The translations under genes were made by a program, and so were the position numbers. From NCBI GenBank assembly GCA_000773965.1, contig JRUP01000026.1, positions 124,001-188,000 on the forward strand: a stretch of DNA of 64,000 nt, read 5' to 3'. The notes below the pieces were generated by a model, which was given only the letters and a program-made list of their open reading frames with translations, made no database searches and was not told the DNA's origin. The stretch comes from Enterobacter cancerogenus (GTDB taxonomy: Bacteria; Pseudomonadota; Gammaproteobacteria; Enterobacterales; Enterobacteriaceae). Shown here piece after piece: positions 56,700 through 64,000 of this stretch (position 1 is its first letter; every line of letters starts with the position of its first letter).

Positions 56700-56810
56700 A
56701 CATCAGCCGGGCTTACGCCCGCGTCACGTTTTTGCCATGTGTATTATTTGCGCACTCCTAAGCACGCCCTGGTTCTGGTAACTCATATATTTTTTATAAG
56801 GTTTTTTACC

Positions 56811-57467
56811 ATGAATCAGACGCTTCTTTCTGAATTTGGCACGCCGGAACAGCGTGTAGAACGCGCCATCGATGCGCTGCGTAACGGTCGCGGTGTGATG
56901 GTGCTCGACGATGAAAATCGTGAAAACGAAGGCGACATGATCTTTGCCGCCGAAACCATGACCGTAGAGCAAATGGCGCTGACCATTCGCCACGGCAGCG
57001 GCATTGTCTGCCTGTGCATCACCGAAGAACGCCGCCAGCAATTGGATCTGCCGATGATGGTCGAAACCAACACCAGCTCCTATGGCACCGGCTTCACCGT
57101 CACCATCGAAGCAGCGGAAGGTGTCACCACCGGCGTTTCTGCCGCTGACCGCGTCACCACCATTCGTGCCGCGGTTGCAGATGGCGCGAAGCCGAGCGAT
57201 CTTAACCGTCCCGGCCATGTCTTCCCGCTGCGCGCGCGTGAAGGCGGTGTGCTGACTCGCGGTGGTCACACTGAAGCCACCATCGATTTGGTGACGCTGG
57301 CGGGCTTCAAACCCGCTGGTGTGCTGTGCGAATTGACCAACGATGACGGCAGCATGGCGCACGCGCCAGAAGCGATTGTGTTTGCTAAACAACATGATAT
57401 GCCGGTTGTGACGATTGAAGATCTGGTGGCTTATCGCCGCGAGCGCGAAACGCGTCAGGCAAGCTAA
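56811..57467 (+). CDS. ribB: 3,4-dihydroxy-2-butanone-4-phosphate synthase
   Basis: Riboflavin pathway enzyme of 218 residues. The catalytic acidic block [16 protein letters not shown] and [20 protein letters not shown] with HTEA are intact; the monofunctional RibB has no GTP cyclohydrolase domain. Start [16 protein letters not shown]. Controlled by the FMN riboswitch upstream. Confidence 0.97.
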   Translation: MNQTLLSEFGTPEQRVERAIDALRNGRGVMVLDDENRENEGDMIFAAETMTVEQMALTIRHGSGIVCLCITEERRQQLDLPMMVETNTSSYGTGFTVTIEAAEGVTTGVSAADRVTTIRAAVADGAKPSDLNRPGHVFPLRAREGGVLTRGGHTEATIDLVTLAGFKPAGVLCELTNDDGSMAHAPEAIVFAKQHDMPVVTIEDLVAYRRERETRQAS

Positions 57468-57489
57468 GCCTCAGTTATCGTCATCAAAA

Positions 57490-57523
57490 GATCCGCGGTT
57501 TTTACAGGCTGCGGATTTTTTTT
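57490..57523 (+). terminator. ribB terminator
   Basis: ATCCGC/GCGGAT stem with an internal T-rich loop followed by an eight-T run. Confidence 0.8.
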
Positions 57524-57687
57524 CGCGCGAAAGTGCACCTTTGATCCCCATTTTCACCGCCCAACCACTGTGCAAATTCTTATTCAAATTCCCTGATAGA
57601 GATCATCACGGTTATCAGCGTTAATCCCGGCACGAAAGCGCGTATCGTAGCGGCTAATAAAGCGACACTTTCGTCAGAGGAACCATC

Positions 57688-58473
57688 ATGAGCCACAACC
57701 GTATGCCCGCCCTGTTTTTAGGTCACGGCAGCCCGATGAACGTACTGGAAGACAATACCTATACCCGCGCATGGCAGCATCTGGGTGCAACATTGCCACG
57801 TCCGCGCGCCATCCTTGCGGTGTCGGCACACTGGTACACACGCGGCACGGCGGTGACGGCCATGAATAATCCGCGCACCATCCATGATTTTGGTGGCTTC
57901 CCGCAGGCGCTGTTTGATGTGCGTTATCCAGCGCCGGGTTCACCAGAACTGGCACAGCAAGTGATCGATCTGCTGGCACCAATTGACGTGCATGCAGACC
58001 AGGAGTGGGGATTTGATCACGGCTCATGGGGCGTGTTAGCCAAAATGTATCCGCAAGCCGATATCCCAGTGGTGCAGTTAAGTATCGATGGGACAAAACC
58101 AGCGGAATGGCACTTCGAACTGGGTCGTAAACTGGCATCGCTGCGTGACGAAGGGGTCATGATCGTCGCCAGCGGCAACGTGGTGCACAACCTGCGGATG
58201 CTGCGCTGGCAGGGTGCTGCGACCAGCTATCCGTGGGCTGAAAGCTTCAATGAATTCGTGCGTGAGAATTTGAGCTTTGCCGGTGAAGCAGCAGATCATC
58301 CGTTGGTGAATTATCTGCAGCACGAAGGTGCAGAGATGTCCAACCCAACGCCAGAGCACTATCTGCCGTTGCTCTATATCCTCGGCGCGCGTGCAGCTGA
58401 GGAGTCGATCAGTATTCCGGTGGAAGGGATGGAGATGGGCGCAATCAGTATGCTTTCGGTGCAGGTCAGTTAA
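57688..58473 (+). CDS. ygiD: 4,5-DOPA dioxygenase extradiol family protein YgiD
   Basis: LigB-superfamily extradiol dioxygenase of 261 residues. Zn/Fe ligands are suggested by LGHGSPMN (His near 15), VSAHWYTRGT (His), DHGSWGVLAKMYP and VHNLRML. The E. coli homologue opens L-DOPA to stizolobic-type products in vitro; the physiological substrate is unknown. Convergent with ygiC over a GC hairpin. Confidence 0.92.
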   Translation: MSHNRMPALFLGHGSPMNVLEDNTYTRAWQHLGATLPRPRAILAVSAHWYTRGTAVTAMNNPRTIHDFGGFPQALFDVRYPAPGSPELAQQVIDLLAPIDVHADQEWGFDHGSWGVLAKMYPQADIPVVQLSIDGTKPAEWHFELGRKLASLRDEGVMIVASGNVVHNLRMLRWQGAATSYPWAESFNEFVRENLSFAGEAADHPLVNYLQHEGAEMSNPTPEHYLPLLYILGARAAEESISIPVEGMEMGAISMLSVQVS

Positions 58474-58480
58474 TGCACTG

Positions 58481-58503
58481 GCCGCCCGCGTCTGACGGGC
58501 GGC
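58481..58503. terminator. Hairpin between ygiD and ygiC
   Basis: An 8-bp perfect stem GCCGCCCG/CGGGCGGC with a 7-nt loop, between convergent genes. Confidence 0.7.
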
Positions 58504-58510
58504 ACTGCAT

Positions 58511-59674
58511 TTATTCGATAAAGGTATGCGGGTAGAAGCGTGACAGATCCTGAGTGATCAGCGCGCGATCTTCACGAATGCCGATACCAGCAGGTTGATC
58601 GTCAATCAGCCAGCTACCGATCAAGGTGTAGCTGTCGCCGAACTTCGGCAACGGATGGAATTGCTGGATGATCATTCCCTCTTCGCCGTACGGACCTTCA
58701 GCACGGGCGATCTCCTGGCCGTTTTCAATGATGCGAATATTGGCGCCTTCACGTGAAAACAGCGGTTTCACCACGTACTTGTCCATCTGCGGGGCATTTT
58801 TATCATCGGCAAAATAGGCGGGCAGCAGGTTGGGATGGTCAGGGAACATCTCCCACAACAGCGGCAGCAGCGCTTTATTCGAGATAATACTTTTCCATGC
58901 CGGTTCTAACCAACGCACACCGGCATCTGCCAGCTTGGTGGAGAACACTTCACGCAGCATAAATTCCCACGGATAAAGCTTAAACAGATTGCTGATCACC
59001 TGATCATGCTGATCGGTAAACTGGCCTCTTTCACCCAATCCAATTTCATCGATATACAGGAATTCATTCGGCAGGCCGGCTTCGGTGGCGCAATCCTGCA
59101 TATACTGCACTGTGGCACGATCTTCTTCGGTGTCACGGCAGCAGGCAAAGTGCAGCCAGTTAAAACCGTGCTCCTGATGCAACGCGGCAAAGCGCTCAAT
59201 CAGCTTTTCCTGCAGGCTATTAAACTGGTCACTGCCTTGTGGCAGGTTGCCCGCATTGACTTGATCTTCCAGCCAGATCCACTGGAAAAAGGCGGCTTCA
59301 TACAGAGAGGTCGGCGTGTCGGCGTTATTCTCCAGCAGCTTGGCATCGCCTTTACCGTCCCAGGCTAAATCCAGACGAGAGTAGAGCGATGGCTGGCGCA
59401 GTTTCCATGAGTCCCGCACGAAATCCCAGGTGTGTTTAGGAATGCAGAAGCGGGTGAGCAGTTCATCACTGTTCACCACTTTTTCCACCGCCTGCAGGCA
59501 CATCTGATGCAGTTCGGCGGTGGTATCTACTAATTGCTCAACCTGTGCCAGGGTGAACTGGTAGTAAGCGTCTTCACACCAGTAAGGTTCGCCATACATG
59601 GTATGAAACTGGAAGCCGTATTCGTTGGCTTTTTCGCGCCAGTCCGGGCGTTCGCTGATAGCAATACGTTGCAT
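58511..59674 (-). CDS. ygiC: Glutathionylspermidine synthase family protein YgiC
   Basis: ATP-grasp ligase of 387 residues, start [20 protein letters not shown], with [20 protein letters not shown] (substrate/Mg region), [13 protein letters not shown] and the late GIGIRED. It lacks the amidase domain of Gss, so it may form an amide bond with an unknown peptide or polyamine substrate. Encoded with ygiB, 8 bp upstream, on the same strand. Confidence 0.92.
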   Translation of the reverse strand: MQRIAISERPDWREKANEYGFQFHTMYGEPYWCEDAYYQFTLAQVEQLVDTTAELHQMCLQAVEKVVNSDELLTRFCIPKHTWDFVRDSWKLRQPSLYSRLDLAWDGKGDAKLLENNADTPTSLYEAAFFQWIWLEDQVNAGNLPQGSDQFNSLQEKLIERFAALHQEHGFNWLHFACCRDTEEDRATVQYMQDCATEAGLPNEFLYIDEIGLGERGQFTDQHDQVISNLFKLYPWEFMLREVFSTKLADAGVRWLEPAWKSIISNKALLPLLWEMFPDHPNLLPAYFADDKNAPQMDKYVVKPLFSREGANIRIIENGQEIARAEGPYGEEGMIIQQFHPLPKFGDSYTLIGSWLIDDQPAGIGIREDRALITQDLSRFYPHTFIE

Positions 59675-59682
59675 ACTACGGC

Positions 59683-60372
59683 TTAGCCTCCCATCGAGCG
59701 GCTGCTGCCAGTGCTGCTGCGATTGGTGCTGGTGGCATTGCTGCGCTGCATGGTGTTTTGTTTCGCAACGGTTTCACCGAAGCCACCACGGGTGATGGTT
59801 GAAGTGGTCGCCGGTTTTGGCGCCATCGCGGTTTTCGGCACGTTCATGCTGCGGCCCGACGTTGCGGAACCGTAGTTTTTGCCAGAAGCATCGACAAACT
59901 GACCGTTAGCCGGGCTGTTCGGGGTTTTCGGTGAGAACAGCGGTTGCTGCGCAAAGCCCGCGCCGCCGCCCATCATGCGACCCATCATGTAACCGGCCAT
60001 CAGCGGCATCCAGAAGCTACCGCTCTGCTGCGCTTCGGCATTGTTGGTGCTACCGACACCGGCCTGAGCAGGTGTCTGCTGGCACTGATTCTCACCGAAC
60101 TCGGCGACGCAATCTTCGCGCGTGGCGTATTTCGGTGCGGTGCGTTCGGCTTCTTTCTTCGCATTGTTATACGCAGTGGTACATTGCGCGCTCTGGCTAG
60201 GGTTAGCTTTCGCACAATCATCCGCGTTTTGGTACAGCGATACTGTCTCATCGCTTTGTTCGCAGCCAGCCAGCATAAACACTGCGGTAACCGCGAGTGC
60301 CACTGGCGTTAAATGGCGTGCCTGCCAGCTTTTACGAAAAGCGGCATGACGAATATGTTTAGTCCGTTTCAT
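59683..60372 (-). CDS. ygiB: DUF1190 outer-membrane lipoprotein YgiB
   Basis: A 229-residue lipoprotein: basic N-terminus [16 protein letters not shown], hydrophobic segment and lipobox VFMLAGC (Cys about 37). DUF1190 region with [16 protein letters not shown] and [11 protein letters not shown], a Gly/Met-rich [16 protein letters not shown] patch and a Ser/Thr-rich tail. Upstream of ygiC in a two-gene operon that follows tolC on the same strand, as in E. coli. Function unknown. Confidence 0.92.
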   Translation of the reverse strand: MKRTKHIRHAAFRKSWQARHLTPVALAVTAVFMLAGCEQSDETVSLYQNADDCAKANPSQSAQCTTAYNNAKKEAERTAPKYATREDCVAEFGENQCQQTPAQAGVGSTNNAEAQQSGSFWMPLMAGYMMGRMMGGGAGFAQQPLFSPKTPNSPANGQFVDASGKNYGSATSGRSMNVPKTAMAPKPATTSTITRGGFGETVAKQNTMQRSNATSTNRSSTGSSRSMGG

Positions 60373-60487
60373 TATTTTCATCCTGTGCCCAAAGGTGGGG
60401 CTTAGGATAGGTGATGAGTGGTGGAAAATGAAGCGAGAAGCCGGATGGCTGGGGGATCTTTACGTTGTTATACGTTTGAATGCGAAA

Positions 60488-60506
60488 GGGGCCGCAAGCG
60501 GCCCCT
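60488..60506 (-). terminator. tolC terminator
   Basis: GGGGCCGC/GCGGCCCC stem with an AA centre, T-rich on the downstream (minus-strand) side, just after the tolC stop. Confidence 0.8.
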
Positions 60507-60513
60507 TAAGGGA

Positions 60514-61986
60514 TTAATTACCGAAAGGATTTCCGCTACTGTGCGCGGCAGCCGGGCGCGCTTTCGCGGCGGCTGAAGGTGCCGAAGTTTTCGGACCATT
60601 ATCGACACGTGAAGCCTGCTGGCTGTTTTCCGGTGCCACCACTTCAGGTGCGGTGGTGATTTCCTTGCCCAGCGTGCTGTTCAGCTGCTGCAGGTCCTGC
60701 TCATTCAACGTACCCAGCGCATATTTGATGTTCAGCTGGTTAATCAGGTAGCTGTAACGCGCATCAGAAAGTTGCTGTTTAGAGTTGAACAGGGTCGTGG
60801 TCGCATCCAGCACATCAACGATGGTACGGGTACCTACCTGATAACCGGCTTCCATCGCATCCAATGAGCTCTGAGCAGACACAACGGCCTGTTTGTAAGC
60901 ATCAATGCTGCTGATCGACGCGTTAACGTTGTTGAAGGACGAACGTACGGTCTGGATCGCGCTACGATGTGCCCCTTCCAGCTGCTCGCTGGCGGCGACA
61001 AAGTTGTACTGCGCCTGTTTCACCTGCGAGGTCACCGAACCACCGCTGTACAGCGGCATAGAGAAGCTCAGGCCAACCTGATTGGAACCGGAGATGGAAT
61101 CCGTGGTGCCAGAACTCTGGTTGGCACGGCTGCCGCCATATTTGCTGTTAGACAGACCGGTTGATGCGGTCAGGCCAAGGGTAGGCATGTGGCCTGTTTC
61201 AGCAGAACGAATTTGTTCGCGTGCTAAATCCTGGCTCAAACGTGCAGATAACAGGCTGAGATTGCGGCTTTCAGCCTGCTTCAGCAAGGAAGCAACGGCA
61301 TCCGGGCGTGCAGTTTTGAAACGATCGATATTCAGTGAAGCCAGTGCCAGATAATCCATACCGGTAATCTGACGCAGCGATTCCACCGCGTTATCAAGGT
61401 TGTTACGCGCGGTCACTTCGTTGGCCAGCACGCTGTCGTACTGCGCACGGGCGTTCTGCACGTCAGTGATCGCCACCAGACCCACGTTGAAGCGTTGGGT
61501 GGTTTGATCCAATTCGCGGTAGATCGACTGTTTCTGCGCTTCTGTGTAAGAAAGGGTATCAATCGCCTTCAACACGTTGAAATACGCAGTTGCGGTATTC
61601 AGAATCAGATCCTGTTGTGCGACCTGATAAGTGACATCCTGAATCCCGGCGGTTTTTTCCTGCAGCGACAGCGCACGCCATTTCGACATATCGAAAATGG
61701 TTTGTGTTAATTGCAGAGAAGCGCTGGTCGTGTTGGAATGAAGACCGCTACTGTCACGGTAACCGTTGTTATAGGTATAATCTGCGCCCAGACCGAGCTG
61801 TGGCAATAAAGGGCTACGCGCTTCGTTAATTTTCTCAAAGGCTGCATCACGGTCAGCGGCTGAAGCACGCAGATCCGGGTTGCTAAGGCGCGCCTGCTGG
61901 TAAACCTGCAACAGGTTCTCTGCCTGGCTGGCAAGGCTAAATCCGCCCAGGCTCAACCCAATAAAAAGTGGGAGCAGTTTTTTCAT
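60514..61986 (-). CDS. tolC: Outer-membrane efflux channel TolC
   Basis: Outer-membrane trimeric exit duct for multidrug pumps and type I secretion (490 residues). Signal peptide MKKLLPLFIGLSLGGFSLAS ends before QAENLLQVYQ. The two OEP repeats give the internal duplication, with the gating Asp/Tyr region in the C-terminal half and a Pro/Ala-rich tail. The ATG at 61986 is chosen as in E. coli; MQ or longer starts add a few polar residues. Divergent from nudF. Confidence 0.96.
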   Translation of the reverse strand: MKKLLPLFIGLSLGGFSLASQAENLLQVYQQARLSNPDLRASAADRDAAFEKINEARSPLLPQLGLGADYTYNNGYRDSSGLHSNTTSASLQLTQTIFDMSKWRALSLQEKTAGIQDVTYQVAQQDLILNTATAYFNVLKAIDTLSYTEAQKQSIYRELDQTTQRFNVGLVAITDVQNARAQYDSVLANEVTARNNLDNAVESLRQITGMDYLALASLNIDRFKTARPDAVASLLKQAESRNLSLLSARLSQDLAREQIRSAETGHMPTLGLTASTGLSNSKYGGSRANQSSGTTDSISGSNQVGLSFSMPLYSGGSVTSQVKQAQYNFVAASEQLEGAHRSAIQTVRSSFNNVNASISSIDAYKQAVVSAQSSLDAMEAGYQVGTRTIVDVLDATTTLFNSKQQLSDARYSYLINQLNIKYALGTLNEQDLQQLNSTLGKEITTAPEVVAPENSQQASRVDNGPKTSAPSAAAKARPAAAHSSGNPFGN

Positions 61987-62195
61987 TTGCATTCCTTTTG
62001 TTGCAGCAAATTGCACTGGTAGTGCTGCAGGTAAGCCAAAAAATAATCGCCGATTCTACAGAGGCGGCGTCAGAGATAAGTTGGCTGAACGTGCCTTCTT
62101 CCCCTAATTTACGTAAATAATTCAGAAAGAACCACTCGGACGGAGCACAAGGGTTGGCTTTTCTTCGCTCCATCCCAATCTGCATAAGGAACCAG

Positions 62196-62834
62196 ATGAT
62201 GGCGGGTGAAAAAAAATCCCCTGTGACTTTCACAAAAAACGATGTAGAAATTATTGCACGCGATACACGCTACGATGGTTTTTTTTCCATTGTCCGCTAC
62301 CGTTTCCGCCATCGCCGCTTTAATGGCGAGATGAGCGGTGAGGTGGTACGCGAAGTTTTTGAGCGCGGACACGCCGCCGTGCTGCTACCCTATGATCCCT
62401 TACGCGACGAAGTGGTGCTAATCGAACAGATTCGCATCCCGGCTTATGATTCCAGCCCAACGCCCTGGCTGCTGGAAATGGTGGCCGGTATCATTGAACC
62501 CGGTGAAACGCCGGAAGATGTGGCGCGTCGCGAAGCCGTAGAAGAAGCAGGCCTCAAGGTCGGGCGTGTGAAACCGATAGTGAATTACTTAGCCAGCCCA
62601 GGCGGAACGTCTGAACGTTTGTCGGTGCTGGTGGGCGAAGTGGATGCCAGCCTGGCAGAGGGAAATCACGGGCTGGAGGAAGAGAATGAGGATATTCTTG
62701 TCCATGTGGTGAGCCGCGAACAGGCTTATCGCTGGGTGGAAGAGGGGATTATTGATAACGCGGCATCTGTCATCGCCCTGCAATGGCTGGCGTTGCACCA
62801 TGAAAAACTACGACAAGAGTGGAAGCTAAAATGA
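62196..62834 (+). CDS. nudF: ADP-ribose pyrophosphatase NudF
   Basis: Nudix hydrolase of 212 residues cleaving ADP-ribose to AMP and ribose-5-phosphate. The Nudix box is complete ([20 protein letters not shown], then AG), and the flanking [14 protein letters not shown] is as in E. coli NudF. Two adjacent ATGs; the first, after AAGGAACC, is used. First gene of nudF-yqiB-cpdA; overlaps yqiB by ATGA. Confidence 0.95.
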   Translation: MMAGEKKSPVTFTKNDVEIIARDTRYDGFFSIVRYRFRHRRFNGEMSGEVVREVFERGHAAVLLPYDPLRDEVVLIEQIRIPAYDSSPTPWLLEMVAGIIEPGETPEDVARREAVEEAGLKVGRVKPIVNYLASPGGTSERLSVLVGEVDASLAEGNHGLEEENEDILVHVVSREQAYRWVEEGIIDNAASVIALQWLALHHEKLRQEWKLK

Positions 62835-63256
62835 AACAGCGCTATACCCCTGACTTTCCCGAAATGATGCGATTGTGCGAAACCAATTTCGCCCAACTGC
62901 GTCGCCTGCTGCCGCGTGATGACGAGGCAGGCGCGTCGGTGATCTATCAGGTGAGCGGCGCCCGTTATCAGCTGACTATTCAAGAGTCGACGCGTTATAC
63001 CACGCTGGTGGAGATTCGCCAGGTGGCCCCGGCAGTAAGTTACTGGAGCCTGCCATCCATGTCCGTTCGGCTGTACCATGATGCGATGGTCGCTGAAGTG
63101 TGTTCCACTCAGCAGATCTATCGCTTCAAAGCGCGCTATGATTACCCTAATAAAAAACTGCATCAGCGCGATGAAAAACATCAGATTAACCAGTTTCTTG
63201 CAGATTGGTTGCGCTATTGTCTGGCGCACGGCGCTGTAGCAGTGCCGGTCTGCTGA
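62831..63256 (+). CDS. yqiB: DUF1249 protein YqiB
   Basis: A 141-residue cytosolic protein starting [20 protein letters not shown] and nearly collinear with E. coli YqiB ([20 protein letters not shown]). Function unknown. Translationally coupled to nudF and followed by cpdA after 37 bp. Confidence 0.95.
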   Translation: MKQRYTPDFPEMMRLCETNFAQLRRLLPRDDEAGASVIYQVSGARYQLTIQESTRYTTLVEIRQVAPAVSYWSLPSMSVRLYHDAMVAEVCSTQQIYRFKARYDYPNKKLHQRDEKHQINQFLADWLRYCLAHGAVAVPVC

Positions 63257-63293
63257 TAGCATACAACTATGGCGTGGAGAGAAAGGAAACGCT

Positions 63294-64000
63294 TTGGATA
63301 GCCTGCTTACTCTTCCTGCGGCAAATGGGGCCGATATCAGGATTTTACAAATCACGGACACCCATCTTTTTGCAGGAAAACATCAATCGCTGCTTGGGGT
63401 AAATACCTGGTCGAGTTTTGATGCGGTGCTGGACGCCATCATGGCACAACAGCGCGATTATGATTTGATTATCGCCACCGGCGATCTCGCCCAGGATCAC
63501 ACCGTCGAAGCTTATCAACACTTTGTAGCGGGCATTTCACGCCTGCCGAAACCGTGTGTCTGGCTGCCGGGGAATCACGATTTTCAGCCCGCGATGGTCA
63601 ATACGCTCGCCGATGCCGGTATCGCTTCCGATAAACATGTGCTGTTGGGTGAGCACTGGCAGCTGGTGCTGCTGGATAGTCAGGTCTTTGGTGTGCCGCA
63701 TGGCATGTTAAGCGAGTACCAACTGGAGTGGCTGGATAAGGCGCTGCGCCTGCATCCTGAGCGCCATACGCTGGTGCTGCTGCACCATCATCCGCTCGCT
63801 TCCGGCTGTACCTGGCTGGATCAGCATAGCTTGCGCAATCCCCATCAATTAGAAGCGGTGCTGCAACACTTCCCGCGTGCGCGTAATCTGGTGTGTGGCC
63901 ACATTCATCAGGAATTAGATCTCGACTGGCATGGTCGTCGCGTGCTGGCTTCTCCTTCGACCTGCGTGCAGTTCAAACCGCATTGCACCAACTTCACCAT
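63294..64000 (+). CDS. cpdA: 3',5'-cyclic-AMP phosphodiesterase CpdA, 3' end beyond window
   Basis: Class III cAMP phosphodiesterase lowering intracellular cAMP. Starts with TTG after AAAGGA (protein begins LDSLLTLPAANGADIRIL, fMet first), as I recall for E. coli cpdA. Metallophosphatase motifs follow in order: ITDTHLF, ATGDLAQD, LPGNHDF, LHHHPLA and GHIHQELD. The frame is open to position 64000, so about 40 C-terminal residues are missing. Confidence 0.95.
   Translation, partial: MDSLLTLPAANGADIRILQITDTHLFAGKHQSLLGVNTWSSFDAVLDAIMAQQRDYDLIIATGDLAQDHTVEAYQHFVAGISRLPKPCVWLPGNHDFQPAMVNTLADAGIASDKHVLLGEHWQLVLLDSQVFGVPHGMLSEYQLEWLDKALRLHPERHTLVLLHHHPLASGCTWLDQHSLRNPHQLEAVLQHFPRARNLVCGHIHQELDLDWHGRRVLASPSTCVQFKPHCTNFT

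Overview
The window is a piece of chromosome from an Enterobacterales bacterium, most likely an Erwiniaceae member close to Pantoea. The base is the order cpdA-yqiB-nudF-tolC-ygiB-ygiC-ygiD-ribB-ubiK-hldE-glnE-ygiF-ygiM-cca-uppP-folB-plsY-tsaD-rpsU-dnaG-rpoD-mug-ileX, which is the order known from E. coli minus a few genes, together with protein sequences recognised from memory. The genus is an inference. No database search was run.

Layout. 1-5.9 kb: end of an alpha/beta hydrolase and an EvgS-like hybrid kinase flanked by two EvgA-like regulators. 6.6-12.4 kb: a P-type cation ATPase, two AI-2E-family permeases, and DUF1272 and DUF523 proteins. 13.2-19.2 kb: an RcnB-like periplasmic protein, a HAD phosphatase, an iron alcohol dehydrogenase, gluconate permease gntT with two GntR operators, a YfiH-like protein and an e(P4)-type lipoprotein phosphatase. 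19.8-26.8 kb: a carbonic anhydrase/SulP operon, a MASE1-GGDEF cyclase, ddlA, a HAD hydrolase, and an MgtC-family gene behind a PhoP-like box and an mgtL-like leader peptide. 37.1-64 kb: tRNA-Ile(CAT), an SDR/TetR pair, mug, a solute-binding protein, then the conserved housekeeping block (sigma-70 operon, tsaD, envelope, riboflavin, LPS-heptose, nitrogen-control and efflux genes).

The accessory part is 26.8-37.1 kb and is clearly AT-richer than its surroundings. From 28,470 to 37,121 it is a decayed P2-like prophage in the 3' end of ileX, bounded by 50-bp direct repeats with 2 mismatches. It keeps a P2-type integrase, the tail of a repressor gene, a LexA box, a cos-like sequence, a frameshifted portal (Q) gene and a frameshifted ogr gene. 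Everything between Q and ogr is gone. What remains intact is mostly non-phage cargo in three places: (a) membrane protein + SAM methyltransferase + HEPN (RNxxxH) protein between the displaced att site and int; (b) Cys/His-cluster protein + 5-TM membrane protein between the cos-like site and Q; (c) two tightly linked proteins of unknown function between ogr and the tRNA. P2-like phages are known to carry anti-phage cargo, so these modules are the best candidates for undescribed systems. Just outside the prophage (26.9-28.4 kb) is a further foreign patch with an interrupted gene, two small membrane proteins and an acidic protein.

Small genes, broken genes and regulatory sites were read by hand from the sequence. 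Homology statements rest on memory of the families.
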